The notes: generated by a model not told the origin, from the sequence alone. Counted from the first letter of the stretch, positions 47,195 to 58,830 are shown. The stretch: 64,000 nucleotides of DNA from Molossus alvarezi (GCA_037176705.1 CM073889.1:56537596-56601595), one strand, 5' to 3'. Translations and numbers: made by a program.

Positions 47195-47351
47195 CTGGGT
47201 AGTTTGGCTAGGGAGGAACACTGACAGAGGGCCTGCCATGTACCAGTGTTCTGTCTGGCACATTGGCATAAATTAGCACCGGTGACCCTCACCACCCAGC
47301 TCCAGAGGAAGACTGTTATTACTATTTTATAAATGAAGAAATGAAGCATTG
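47195..47351 (-). repeat. MIR SINE, split by the L1-C/L1-D insertion
   Basis: Antisense MIR (ctgccatgtaccagtgttct, ctattttataaatgaagaaa) broken at atgaagcattg. It resumes at 57864-57915 with gtactttgcctgagacctca, which is MIR core. The break is the target site of the 10.5-kb L1 pair. Confidence 0.78.
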
Positions 47352-48070
47352 TGAAAAGATGTCAGTGGGCAGGACCAGAGGGAGGGTGAGTGTGTGAGAG
47401 AGTGAGTTAGTGTGTGAGAGAGTGTGAGTGGACATGAAGGTGGACTACCAATCTCCTTCAGTGCAGAGACGCAAAGCAGAAGGTTCCTGTGCTGTGGATG
47501 GGAGCAGCTGGCTACTGCGGTAAGCAGCTCTTCAGAGTGCTTCTCCCTACACCACAGGGAGGTCCCACCATTTTGGAAGATCCTGGGTCTTTCCTGGGAA
47601 GAGGCAGTTGGAGCGGCTAGGGCCCAGCAATCTGACCCCACCAGTGCATCTGACACCATTGGACCAGTGGACACTCTGTGTCAACACAGACCAGTGCACA
47701 GTAGTGGAGCTGCCAAGGAGCCAGTCTTGGAAGCTGCAAACAGCCGGGATCCCAACACATCCCCCACAGTAGCAGTCCGATTAGAGTTGAGATGTACCCC
47801 CAGCAACAGAGGCTGGGGATCAGACATCCATCCCCAAGCAACAGAAGCACAGACCAGCAGCTTAGACTCATCTCTCCCCACCCCCCCAAACCTACAGAAA
47901 AAGCTGAGCAACAGTTGAGCCACACAGGGCAGCAGTACTCCCCAGCCACCAGCAGCGGGGCCTGTGGCTCCACAGAGGCCTGTGCTGTCCAGCGGTTCAC
48001 AAGAGCCGTGGGAAGCCAGAGCCCAAGAAGGACAGGTGGGATCCAGCTTCCTGCCCACGGGACCCACAGG

Positions 48071-48330
48071 GTGCAGGAACACCAGAGAAGCCTGGGTGAC
48101 CCAGCAGGGACTGTGCAATTTAGTTACCAGCGTGACTTGTGGGGTGCTGAAGCACCAGAGAGGACTGTGTGACCTAGCAGGGATGTGTCATCCAGTCACT
48201 GGTGGGCCATTCGGGGTGCTGAAGCACCAGACAGGCTTGTGCGACCCAGCAACCCATAACATAGGCATAGAGCCAGGGACCCAAAGGCACTGTGTGATTC
48301 AATTTACCCATGGGACCTGCAGGGTACGGG
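48071..48330 (+). repeat. 73-bp tandem units in L1-C 5' UTR
   Basis: Unit starts (gtgcaggaacaccag, gtgctgaagcaccag, gtgctgaagcaccag, gtacggggcacag) fall at 48071, 48144, 48216 and 48324. Spacings of 73, 72 and 108 bp match the minus-strand array at 26968-27510, including its one longer unit, but with fewer copies. Confidence 0.92.
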
Positions 48331-49608
48331 GCACAGAGAGGCCTGTGCAACCCAGCTGTGCACAAGATAAACATAGAGGAAGTGAAAATGGAGACGGAGT
48401 GAATGGAAGCTACACAAATGTTCTCTCAGGACCACACGGGAATTACAACTAAAATAAAGTCAAATCCTCAGAAAAAAGCAACAGAAAAGCAGCAGGACAG
48501 GACCATATAACCAGGGACACTGGTAGGATATTCAGAAGCGTGAGAGGGTGGAAGGCAGAGAGCCCACAGACAGCAGCAGTCTTAGCTGTGAGCAGCACCT
48601 TTGGGGAATAAAGACAAAGCCCTCTCCACAGCGCAGAGAGCTAAGACAGAACACTAAAATACCACAGCCATTCACCTGGGGGCTACGGTAGAGGTAGGAC
48701 AGACTGGGCTGAAACTCTGTGGGGACAACCAAGATTTGGAGGGCATTCAGACTTTTTGCTGAGTTGTAACCACAAAGCATGGTGGCCAATGTGCTCCTTC
48801 CCAGAGCTGTGGGGAAAAGCAGCAGCACCCCCTTGGAGATCAGCCTTTCCCAGGTGAGGCAAAGAAATGCAAATTGAGGCTCATTAACAACCAGCAGCTA
48901 TCCCACCCTCTGGAAATCCACTTACACAGAACACCAGGCCAACATTCCAAGGCACTGAGAAACTGAAATTACTAGCCTCCAGGAACAAGCTATAGGATAA
49001 CTGAACCTTTCCTGGGCTTGAAAATCTACCCAGGAAAGACTTCAGAGTGGTGTTTAACATGGGCCACCCAGTCTCATCAAAATTCAGTAAAGGGAGCCAC
49101 AAACAGCAGAACACCAACACCCACAGGGAAAATTTGGCAGGCTCCAAAATCCACGGAGATAGCCAAAATGATGAAACAAACAAATCCCACATGAAAGAAT
49201 AAGAGAATTCTATCGAAGATGAGATAAATGAAATGCAGTTAAGCAAATAATCAGAGGTAGAGTTCAGAGCCATGATCTTGAGGAAGCTCAACAGCATGAG
49301 TAAGGACATCAGCACCATGAGTAAAGATATAGAAACACTGAAAACCAACCAAGTGGAAATGAAGAACAACATAGCAGAAATTTAAAACACTTTGGAAGGA
49401 CTGACAGGCAGAGTAGAGGAAGCTGAGGACCAGATCAGTGAATTAGAAGACAGGGTAGACAAAATCAACCAAACAGAAAACCAAAAGGAAAAAACAGGAT
49501 GCCAGCTTAAGAGAACTGTGGGACCACTGAAAATGTAATAACATTCACATCATAGGAGTCCCTGAAGAGGAAGAAAATGGTCAAGGGTTAGAGAATATAT
49601 TTGAAGAA

Positions 49609-49992
49609 ATGGTGACAGAAAACTTTCCTAACTTGGTGAAGGAAGAAAGCATTCAAGTTCAAGAAGCAAAGAGAGCCCCAAGTAAGAAGAACCCAAACAG
49701 GCCCACACCAAGACATATAGTAATCAAAATGCCAAAAATTAAAGACAAAGAGAGAATCCTAAAGACAGCAAGAAATAAGCAACTGGTTACCTACAAAAAA
49801 ACCCCATTAATGCTCTCAGCTGACTCCTCAACAGAAACACTACAGGCCAGAAGGGAGTGGCATGAAGTAATCAAGGTCATGAAAAACAAGGATTTGAATC
49901 CAAGACTGCTCTATCCAGCAAGGCTATCATTCAAAATAGAAGGTCAAATAAAGAGCTTTCCAGACAAAAAAAAAAAGGCTAAGGGAATATAA
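49609..49992 (+). pseudogene. L1-C ORF1 C-terminal remnant
   Basis: 127 codons: MVTENFPNLVKEESIQVQEA, RPTPRHIVIKMPKIKDKERI, LQARREWHEVIKVMKNKDLN, PARLSFKIEGQIKSFPDK. This is the RNA-recognition and C-terminal part of ORF1. The N-terminal coiled coil (49200-49500) is in another frame with stops. Confidence 0.87.
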
Positions 49993-51723
49993 CACCAAAA
50001 AAGAACTGCAAGATATGCTAAAAGGACTGCTGTAATTAGTAGAAGAAATAGGAAAATAAATAGAATGACACTAAACAAAAATGGCAATAAATAAGTACAT
50101 ATCAATCATCACTTTAAATGTGAATGCTTTGAATGCTCCAATAAAATACACAGACCAGCTCACTGAATGAGAAAACATGACTCACATATATGTTGTTTAC
50201 AAGAGACCCATGTTACAACAAAAGACTCACATAGGTTGCAAGTAAAGGGATAGAAAAAAATCTTTCAAGAAAATGGAAAGAAACAAAAAGCTGGGGTAGC
50301 AATACTCATATCTGATAAAGTAGGTTTCAAAATGAAGACCATAACTGGAGACAAAGAAGGCTACTACATAATATTGCAAGGATCTATCCAACAGGAAGAT
50401 ATAACCTTGATAAACATATGCACCCAATATAGGAGCACGAACATATATGAAAAATCTTCTGGAGGATTTCTAAAGAGAAATCAACAGCAATGCAATCATA
50501 GCAGGGGACTTCAACACCTTGCCAACATCACTGGATAGATCATCTAGACAAAAAATTAACAGGGAAACACAGACTCTAAATGAAGCACTAGATCAAATGG
50601 ATTTTATAGATATCTACAGAGAATTACATCCCAAAACTTAAGAATTCACATTCTTCCCAAGTGCACATGGGATATTATCAAAGACAGACCACATGTTAGG
50701 TCACAAACTAAGCCTCTACAAGTTCAAGAAGATTGAAATCACATCAAGCATCTTCTCAGATCACAGTAGCATGAAACTAGAAATCAATTGCAACAAGAAC
50801 ATGCAAAGACATTTGAATACATGGAGACTAAATAGTATGTGATTGCACAATGAATGGGTTACCATGGAGAGCAAGGAATAAATTAAAAACTTCCTGGAAA
50901 CCAATGAAAATAAACAAACAACAACACAAAATCTATGGGATGCAGCAAAAGGAATTCTGAGAGAAAAGTTCATAGCACTATAGGCCTACCTCAAGAAGCA
51001 AGAAAAATTTTTAATAGACTATCTAACATCACAACTTAAAGAACTAAAAAGCAAACAAAACAAAAACCCCAGAGCAAGTGGAAGGAAATAGTAAAGATCA
51101 GAGCAAAAATAAATGACATGGAGACCAAAAAAGCAATTCAAAGGATCAATGAAACAAAGACTGGTTTTTGGAAAAGATAAACAATATTGATTGACGCTTA
51201 GCTAGATTCACCAATGTACAAAGAGAGAGAACCCAAATACACAATATCAGAAATGAAAAGGAGAAGTAACAACTGACACCACAGAAATAGAAAGGATTGT
51301 TAACAGATATTGTGACCAATTATACGGCAACAAATTTGACAATCTAAGCGAAATGGACAAATTCTAGAAAGACATAGTCTCCCAAAACTGAACTGAAAAG
51401 GGATAGAAAACTTGAATAGACCAATAACAACAAAGGAAATTGAAGATGTAATCAAGACTCTCCCAGCAATCCAAATCTCAGGCCTGGACGGCCTCACAGG
51501 GGTATTTTACCGAATATTCAAAAAAGAACTGATACCCATTCTCCTCAAACTATTTCAAAAACTCAAGAAGGAAGACTTTCAAGCTTGTTTTATGAGGCCA
51601 GCATAATTCTAATTCCAAAACCAGAAAAAGACACTAAAAAGAAAGAAAACTACAGTACACTATCCCTGATGAACATAGATGTCAAAATCCTGAACAAAAT
51701 ACTAGCAAATCGAATCCAACAAT

Positions 51724-51758
<35 letters not shown>

Positions 51759-52885
51759 ACCATGACCAAGTGGGATTCATTCCAGGGATGCCAGGGTGAT
51801 ACAATATTCATAAATCAATAAATGTGATACACCATATAAACACAATGAAAGATAAAAATCATATCAGTATGATCAGATATTATCATATCAGTAGATATTG
51901 AAAAAGCATTCAACAAAATCCAGCACCGATTTCTGATACAAATGTTCAGCAATCTGGGAATAGAGGGATCATAACTTGACATAATAAAGGCCATATATGA
52001 AAGACCTACAGTCCACAACATACTCAGTGGGTGAAAACTAAAAGCATTTTCCTTAAGAACAGGAACAAGGGGATTCCAAAATGGCGGCGGAGTGAACAGA
52101 AGCTACACAGACCGTCTCCCAGAACCAAACTGGAATTACAACTATAACACAGACAAATCAATGGGAAAATGCAACAGAAAAGCAGATTGCAAGGACCATA
52201 TAACCAGGGACATTGACTTGATCCTGATAGGATTGTGAAGGCATGAAAGGGGGACTGGGAGCCCACAGACAGCAGAGGCCTTAGCTGTGAGCAGTGCCAT
52301 CAGGTTAAACTCCCAAGCGGCTCCACAGCACAGAGCCTGGACAGAGGCTAAAAAAGCCACAGCCCTCACCTTGGGCTCCGACAAAGGGAGGGCTGACTGG
52401 ACTGAAACTGTGAGGGGAAACTCAGGATTTGGAGGGCGCTCAGAACTTTTGCTGACTTGCTGCCATGCAGGACAGAGGCCATCTTGCTCATTCCCAGGGC
52501 TCTGGGGATAGGCAGCAGCCCCTCCCTTGGAGATCCAACCCGACCCTGTGGGCCATTGAAATGCTAATTGAGGCTCACTAACAACCAGCATCTGCTCCAC
52601 CATTGGGAAATCCCCTTATGCTGAGCACCTAAGGGAGATTTACAATCAACTGACAACCCAAAACTCTTCGAGTAACCTCAACTTGCTAGCCTCCGGGCAA
52701 AAAGCTGGAGGATAACATTACCTTTCCTGCGCTAGCAACTTTAACCGGGAAAGTAAGACTTGACTGTGGTGTTTAATGTGGGTCCTCCCTCACTCATCTA
52801 AACCCAGGAGAGAGAGCCACAAACAGCAGAACACCAGCACCCACAATGAAAACTTGCAAGCTCTAAAGCACACTGTGATAGCCAA

Positions 52886-53224
52886 ATGGTGAAACACAGA
52901 AACAGAAGCCAAATGAAAGAACCAGAAACATCCACCAAAGATGAGATCAATGTGGAGCAGTTAGGCAAGTTAACAGAGCTGGAATTCAGAGCCATGATCT
53001 TGAGGAAGCTCGACAGCATAAGTAACGATATAGAGATGCTGAGAATAAACCAATTGGAAATTAAAAACCACCAAGAAGAGATCAAAAATGACATATCAGA
53101 AATAAAGAACACATTGGAAGGTCTAAAAAGTAAAGTAGAGGAATCTGAGGACCAGATCAGTGAACTAGAAGACAGGGTAGAAAAAAATCAACCAATCAGA
53201 AAACCAAAAGGAAACAACGATTAA
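52886..53224 (+). pseudogene. L1-D ORF1 N-terminal remnant (coiled coil)
   Basis: The family start is the Met at 52913 (MKEPETSTKDEINVEQLGKL). An upstream Met at 52886 is in frame but not shared with other copies. Heptad-rich coiled coil follows (NQLEIKNHQEEIKNDISEI, KVEESEDQISELEDRVEK). The frame shifts in the A-run at about 53183, and the RNA-binding part continues at 53250. Confidence 0.88.
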
Positions 53225-53249
53225 AAAACAAGAAGATAGCTTAAGAGAA

Positions 53250-53603
53250 ATGTGGGACAACTGGAAATATAATAATATTCGCATCATAGGAGTCCCCGAA
53301 GAAGAAGAAAAGAAGCAAGTGTTAGAGAATATATTCAAAGAAATAGTGATAGAAAACTTCCCTAATTTAGTGAAGGAAGAAGGCATTCAAATTCAAGAAG
53401 CACAGAGAGCCCCAAGGAAGAAGAACCCAAACAGGCCCACACCAAGACATATAGTAATTAAAATGCAAAAAATTAAAGACAAAAAGACAAACCTAAAAGC
53501 AGCAAGAGATAAGCAACAGGTTACCTACAAAGGAACCCCCGAAGGCTATCAGCTGACTTCTCAAGAGAAACACTGCAGGCCAGAAGGGAATGGCATGAAA
53601 TAA
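53250..53603 (+). pseudogene. L1-D ORF1 RNA-binding remnant
   Basis: 117 codons: MWDNWKYNNIRIIGVPEEEE, NFPNLVKEEGIQIQEAQRAP, RPTPRHIVIKMQKIKDKK. A frameshift near 53545 then moves the end (ARREWHEIIK-like) to another frame. Confidence 0.88.
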
Positions 53604-54117
53604 TCAAAGTAATAAAAAACAAGGATCTGAATCCAAGACTACTCTACTCAGCAAGGCTATCATTCAAAATAGAAGGTCAAATAAAGAGCTTCCCAGACAA
53701 AAAAAAAAAAAAAAAAGGCTAAAGGAATACATTAGCACCAAACCAGCACTGCACAAAATGTGAAAAGGACTGCTGTAGTTAAAAGGAGAAAGAGAAAGAA
53801 AAATAGAACCACACAAAACAAAAAAGGCAATAAATAAGTACATATCAATAATCACCTTAAATGTAAATGGATTAAATGCTCTGATAAAAAGACACAGTAG
53901 CTGATTGGATTAGAAAGCATGACTCATCTATATGTTATTTACAAGAGACCCACCTCACAATAAAAGAGTCACATAGGTTAAAAGTGAAGGGATAGAAAAA
54001 AATTTTCCAAGCAAATGGAAAGGAAAAAAAAAAGCTGGGGGTATCAATATTCATATCTGATAAAAATAGACTTCAAAATGAAGGCCATAACTAGAGACAA
54101 AGAAGGCCTACATAATA

Positions 54118-54651
54118 TTGAAAGGATATATCCAACAGAAAGATATAACCTTGATAAACATATATGCACCCAATATAGGAGCACGAAAATATATTAAAAA
54201 TCGTCTGGAGGACTTCCAAGGAGAAATCGACAGCAACACAATCATAGCAAGGGACTTCAACACCTCATTGACACCACTGGATAGATCCTCTAGACAAAAA
54301 ATTAGCAAGAACACAGAGACTCTAAATGAAGCACTAGAACGGATGGATTTCATAGATATCTACCGAGAATTACACCCCAAAACTACAGAATTCACATTCT
54401 TCTCAAGTGCACATGGGACATTCTCAAAGACAGACCACATGATAGGACACAAACTAAATCTCTACCAGTTCAAGATTAAAATTATATCAAGCATCTTCTC
54501 AGATCACAATGGCATGAAACTAGAAATCAATAGCAACAAGAACATGCAAAGACATTTGAACACCTGGAGGCTAAAGAGCATCTTATTAAACAATGAATGG
54601 GTTACCAAGGAAATCAAGGAAGAATTTAAAAACATCCTGGAATCCAATTAA
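54118..54651 (+). pseudogene. L1-D ORF2 endonuclease remnant
   Basis: 177 codons, most of the apurinic-type endonuclease domain that nicks target DNA at TT/AAAA-like sites: DITLINIYAPNIGARKYI, NTIIARDFNTSLTPLDRSS, TEFTFFSSAHGTFSKTDHM, IISSIFSDHNGMKLEIN. The SDH catalytic motif is kept. The GDFN-type motif reads RDFN. The first part of the domain (53830-54110) is in another frame. Confidence 0.9.
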
Positions 54652-55137
54652 AATGAACACACAACAACACAAAATCTATGAGATGCAGCAAAAGCAGTTC
54701 CGAGAGGGAAGTTTATAGCACTACTGGTCTACCTCAATAAACAAGAAAAATAATAGACTATCTAACCTCACAGCTTAAAGAATTAGAAAGCAAACAAAAA
54801 GAAAACCCCAGAGCAAGTAGAAGGAAGGAAATAGTAAAGATCAGAGCAAAAATAAATGACATAGAGACCAAAAAAAAAAAACAATTCAAAGGATCAATGA
54901 AACAAAGAGCTAGTTTTTCGAAAAGATAAACAAGATTGATGAACCCTTAGCTAGACTCACCAAGAAACAAAGAGAGAGAACCCAAATACACAAAATCTGA
55001 AATAAAAGAGGAGAAGTAAAAACTGATACCACAGAAATACAAAAGATTGTTAACAGCTACTATGAAGAAGTATATGGCAGCAAATTCAACAATCTAAGTG
55101 AAATGGACAAATTTCTAGAAACACAGTCTTCCAAAAC

Positions 55138-55748
55138 TTGAACAAATCAATAACTAAGGAAATTGAAGAGGTATTCAAGACTCTCCCAGCAAACAAAAGT
55201 CTAGGCCCAAATGGCTTCACGGGGGAGTTTTACCAAACATTCAAAAAAGAACTAACACCCATTCTCCTCAAACTATTTCAAAAAACTCAAGAAGAAGAAA
55301 GACTTCCAAACTCGTTCTATGAGGCCAGCATAATTCTAATTCCAAAACCAGAAAAAGATACTACAAAGAAAGAAAACTACAGGCCAATATCCCTGATGAA
55401 CATAGATGCCAAAACCTGAACAAAATACTAGCAAATTGAATGCAGCAATACATCAAAAAAATTATTTATCATGACCAAGAGGGATTCATTCCAGGGATGC
55501 AAGGCTGGTACAATATTCGCAAATCAATAAATGTGATACATCACATAAACAAAATGAAGAATAAAAACCACATGACTATATCAATAGACGCTGAAAAAGC
55601 ATTCGACAAAATCCTGCATCTATTTCTGATAAAAATGCTCAACAATGTGGGGATAGAGGGATCATATCTCTACATAATAAAGGCCATATATGAAAGATCT
55701 ACATCCAACATCATACTCAATGGGCAGAAACTAAAACACTTCCCTTAA
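55138..55748 (+). pseudogene. L1-D ORF2 RT N-terminal and palm remnants
   Basis: Two pieces. 55138-55419 has [35 protein letters not shown]. 55440-55748 has [35 protein letters not shown] one-base loss at about 55420 separates them, and another break follows at 55748, before TRQG. The next segment carries the damaged FADF box. Confidence 0.88.
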
Positions 55749-56330
55749 GAAGAGGAACAAGACAGGGATGTCCACTTTCGCCACTCTTATTTAACATAGC
55801 ACTGGAAGTCTTAGCCACAGAAATCAGACAGAAAGAAAAAATAAAAGAGATCCAAATTGGAAAGGAGGAAGTCAAATTGTCATTATTTGCAGATTTCATG
55901 ATATTATAAAAAGAAAACCTTAAAGACTCCATCAAAAATCTACTAGACTTAATAAATGTATTTGGCAAAATAGCAGGATACAAAATTAACGTCAAGAAAT
56001 CAATACCATTTCTATACACCAATGATGAACTCACAGAAAGAGAAACTGAAAAAACAATCCCATTTACCATGGCGGCAAAAAAATTAAGATACCTAGAAAT
56101 AAACTTAACCAAAGAAGTAAAGGACCTACTTGCAGAAAACTACAGGCCATTGAAAAAAGAAATAGAGGAAGATATAAAAAAATGGAAGCACATACCTTGT
56201 TCGTGGATTCAAAAATTAACATCATTAAAATGTCCATACTACCCAAAGCAATCTATAGGTTCAATGCAATCCCCATCAAAACACCAATGACTTACTTCAC
56301 AGAACTAGAACAAATACTTCAAAAGTTCAT

Positions 56331-56621
56331 ATGGAACCAAAAAGTCCCCAAATAGCCACAGCAATTTTGAAAAAGAAGGACAAAGTAGGTGGGATCACAA
56401 TACCAGATATCAGGTTATACTACAAAATGACTATAATTAAAACAGCTTTGTACTGGCACAAGAACAGGCATTTAGACCAGTGGAACAGAATAGAGAACCG
56501 GGAAATGGACCCAAGGCAATATGCTCAATTAATATTTGACAAAGGTGGAAAGAGCATACAGTGGAGTAAAGACAGTCTCTTTAATAAATGGTGTTGGGAA
56601 AATTGGACAGCTACATGCTAA
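56331..56621 (+). pseudogene. L1-D ORF2 C-terminal remnant
   Basis: 96 codons: [52 protein letters not shown] and a stop. The next pieces are 56808-57116 and 57287-57613. Confidence 0.87.
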
Positions 56622-56807
56622 AAAATGAAACTAGACCATCAACTTACACCATACACAAAAATAAACTCAAAATGAATAAAAGGCTTAAATGTGACCCGTG
56701 AATCCATAAAAATTCTAGAATAAAATGTAGGCATCAAAATTTCCGACATCATACGCAGCAGAATTTTTACGGACACATCACCTAAGGCAACAGAAACAAA
56801 GGAAAAA

Positions 56808-57613
56808 ATGAACACATGGGACTACATCAAACTCAAAAGCTTCTGCACAGGAAAGGAAACCACCATCAAAATGGAAAGGCAACCCACTGTATGGGAGAGC
56901 ATAATTGCCAATGATGTATCAGATAAGACGTTAATTTCCAAAATATATCGAGTGCTCATACAGCTCAACGAAAGGAAGACAAAGAACCCAATTAAAAAAC
57001 GGGCAGAGGAACTCAATAGACACCTCTCCATACAGGACATAGGAATGGCTAAGAGACATATGAAGAAATGCTCAACATCACTTATCATCAGAGAGATGCA
57101 AATTAAAAAACAATGATGTATCACCTCACACCTGTCAGTATGGCCACCATCAACAAATCATCAAACAACAAGTGTTGGCGAGGGTATGGAGAAAAGGGGA
57201 CTCTAGTACACTGTGGGTGGGAATGCAAACTGGTGCAGCCACTATAGAAAACAATATATTTCTACCTCAAATAATTAAAAATTGAATTGCCATTTGACCT
57301 TGTGATCCCACTCCTAGGAATATACCCTAAGAAACCTGAAACACCAATCATAAAGAATGTATGTATCCCCATGTTCATAGCAGCACTATTTACAATAGCT
57401 AAGATCTGGAAACAGCCCAAATGTCCATCAGTCGATGAATGGATACAAAAGCAGTGGTACATATACACAATGGAGTACTATGTAGCTGTAAGAAAGAAAG
57501 ATCTCTTATCCTTGGAGACGACATGGAGGGACCTAGAGAGTATTAACCTAAGTGAAGCAAGCCAAACAGAGAAAGACAAGTATCATATGATCTCACTTAT
57601 TTGTGGAATGTAA
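56808..57613 (+). pseudogene. L1-D ORF2 terminal remnants
   Basis: 56808-57116 ([38 protein letters not shown]) and 57287-57613 (LLGIYPKKPETPIIKNVCIP, EYYVAVRKKDLLSLETTWRD, then the normal ORF2 end LISLICGM). The last 108 codons are intact to the natural stop. Confidence 0.88.
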
Positions 57614-57863
57614 TAAACATAACAGTCTGAGAAATGGGGTAGTCCCAGAGATGTGGAAGTGGGGTACAGATTGACAATCCTCAGGCGGGAGATAAATCAC
57701 AGAACTTATATGAATGTATGCATGAACAATGGGCATGGTCAACAAAGCTAGGGACAGGTGGTGGGGGAGGGATGGGGAGGGAGGAATCAGTGAGGGGAAA
57801 AAGGAGAAACATCTATAACAAAAACTAATTAATTAATTAATTAAAAAAGGAAATGAAGCATTG

Positions 57864-58039
57864 AATTTGGGTACTTTGCCTGAGACCTCACTGGATTTAG
57901 ACTCCATTCTGTAGAATGTTGAAGCTCAGCATTCTAAGAGCAATCCCTTCTCAATTACTGATTCTTTTAGTCTGCAATCTAGTTTTTGACTGATGTCATG
58001 AAAACTCTGGACTGCTTGAGCTGCAGCCTTGGTGATCTG
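57864..58039 (+). other. MGLL intron just before the exon
   Basis: The rest of the split MIR, then about 120 bases of single-copy sequence up to the exon. The 10.5-kb L1 pair ends only about 230 bases upstream of the splice acceptor. Confidence 0.8.
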
Positions 58040-58076
58040 CTGCGTTCTCAACCCAGTTCCCCTTTCACCCCTGCAG
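58040..58076 (+). promoter_or_regulatory. MGLL 3' splice site
   Basis: A pyrimidine-rich tract (ttcccctttcacccctgcag) ends in the acceptor AG at 58075-58076. A candidate branch region, ttctcaaccc, lies about 25-30 bases upstream. Together with the donor at 58184 it sets the exon limits and shows that the gene is read on the + strand. Confidence 0.9.
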
Positions 58077-58183
58077 GGCTCTTGTCTTTGTGTCCCATGG
58101 AGCTGGGGAGCACTGCGGCCGCTATGATGAGCTGGCTCAGATGCTGGTAGGATTGGAGCTGCTGGTGTTTGCCCATGACCATG
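58077..58183 (+). CDS. MGLL: MGLL internal coding exon (monoglyceride lipase)
   Basis: This exon encodes part of monoglyceride lipase, the serine hydrolase that splits monoacylglycerols, including the endocannabinoid 2-arachidonoylglycerol, into fatty acid and glycerol at membranes. The 107 bases are one base of a split codon, 35 codons and one more split base. They read [19 protein letters not shown] and continue through [15 protein letters not shown], matching mammalian MGLL from about residue 43 to 77. HGAGEH (about 49-54) is the oxyanion-hole loop. The catalytic Ser, Asp and His lie in later exons outside the window. Seen directly: a pyrimidine-rich tract and cag at 58074-58076 precede the exon, and gtgagt at 58184-58189 follows it. 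The leading G would complete the Lys codon that precedes Ala in the family. The Cys after GEH is shared with rodent MGLL. The exon is open, with no sign of decay. Exon number (probably 3) is from memory of the mammalian gene structure. Confidence 0.97.
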
Positions 58184-58189
58184 GTGAGT
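58184..58189 (+). promoter_or_regulatory. MGLL 5' splice site
   Basis: ATG|gtgagt is a close match to the donor consensus. It splits the Val codon after HDH in the same phase as expected for the family, so the next exon should begin with the rest of that codon. That exon is not in the window. Confidence 0.92.
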
Positions 58190-58758
58190 ACCCCAGGGCC
58201 ATGGGTGGGGTGCAGAGCCCTTGATTCTGGCCAGTGCCTGACAGTTTGGGGGTCTAGAAAGGTCTAGTCCATCTTATTTCTATCCTTCTTCCTCCTCAGT
58301 TATTTTCTTCTGATTCCTGAAGTGAAACTGGGAAAAGGAAACATCCATGGGATGTTTCTAAATTAAAAGAATTTATAGTTATATAAAGGAAAAGCTTGTC
58401 TGACCAGCAGTTTTTGTTGAGTTTAGGATTGAATATGGGTTGGGTTAGGAACCTCCACTGAAAAACTAAAGTGGAAATACTTTATGTAAGAACTTTTATA
58501 AGTTCTTTTTAAACTTTTATAAGTTTATATAAGAACTTGCCTCAAGCAAAGTAATTTTCTCTTACATTTATGGTGCACTTTCTATTCAAAATAGTTTTGA
58601 ATTGGACCTAGTTTTCACCCAGGGCACTTCAAATGAATGTGGTACAGTCAGTACAAGTGCGGTTTAAACTCTGTTTTAACCACAAGAGGTTTACAAAGCA
58701 TTTCAAACCAGAATAGTAAAAGTCCCAGAAGACCATGTTGGTCACAAGAAAACCCCAA

Positions 58759-58830
58759 ACACACACACACACACATGCATGCATGCACACACATACATAC
58801 ACATACATTTATTCACACACATACACACAT
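58759..58830. repeat. CA-rich microsatellite
   Basis: Runs of AC interspersed with ATGC and ACAT words, 580 bases after the MGLL exon. Confidence 0.93.

Larger units (their letters stand above)
47352..52069 (+). mobile_element. L1-C: 5' two-thirds of a long-UTR L1, missing its 3' end
   Basis: The target duplication gaaatgaagcattg is at 47338-47351 and again at 57850-57863, after L1-D. L1-C starts with a degraded gaaaagatgtcagtgggcagg and has a 1.84-kb 5' UTR including 73-bp units (48071-48330). ORF1 (49191-50036, with an early stop) and ORF2 from about 50090 follow, as far as the RT segment at 52069 (ccttaagaacaggaacaag). It then breaks off where L1-D begins. An A-run of about 27 bases at 51728-51754 has expanded within ORF2. 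The missing 3' third never reappears. Confidence 0.9.
52070..57849 (+). mobile_element. L1-D: L1 with short 5' UTR, joined to L1-C
   Basis: It begins gggattccaaaatggcggcg, the same start as L1-A, within the RT region of L1-C. A 0.84-kb 5' UTR, ORF1 (52913 to about 53780), ORF2 (about 53825-57613) and a 3' UTR with a TTAA-rich tail follow. Right after the tail comes the outer duplication gaaatgaagcattg (57850-57863), not the rest of L1-C. Both ORFs are broken: the ORF2 start is AGG, and the catalytic FADD box reads FADF at about 55890. Its AAAATGGCGGCGG at 52078-52090 is a good YY1-type word. Confidence 0.92.

Noticed and set aside
47424..48452. Overlapping open frames of 126-164 codons on both strands
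   Set aside because: They lie in the L1-C 5' UTR, GC-rich and tandemly repeated. They are open on both strands and in several frames, which reflects composition and not coding.
52142..52603. 153-codon minus-strand frame
   Set aside because: Antisense to the L1-D 5' UTR, with no homology seen.
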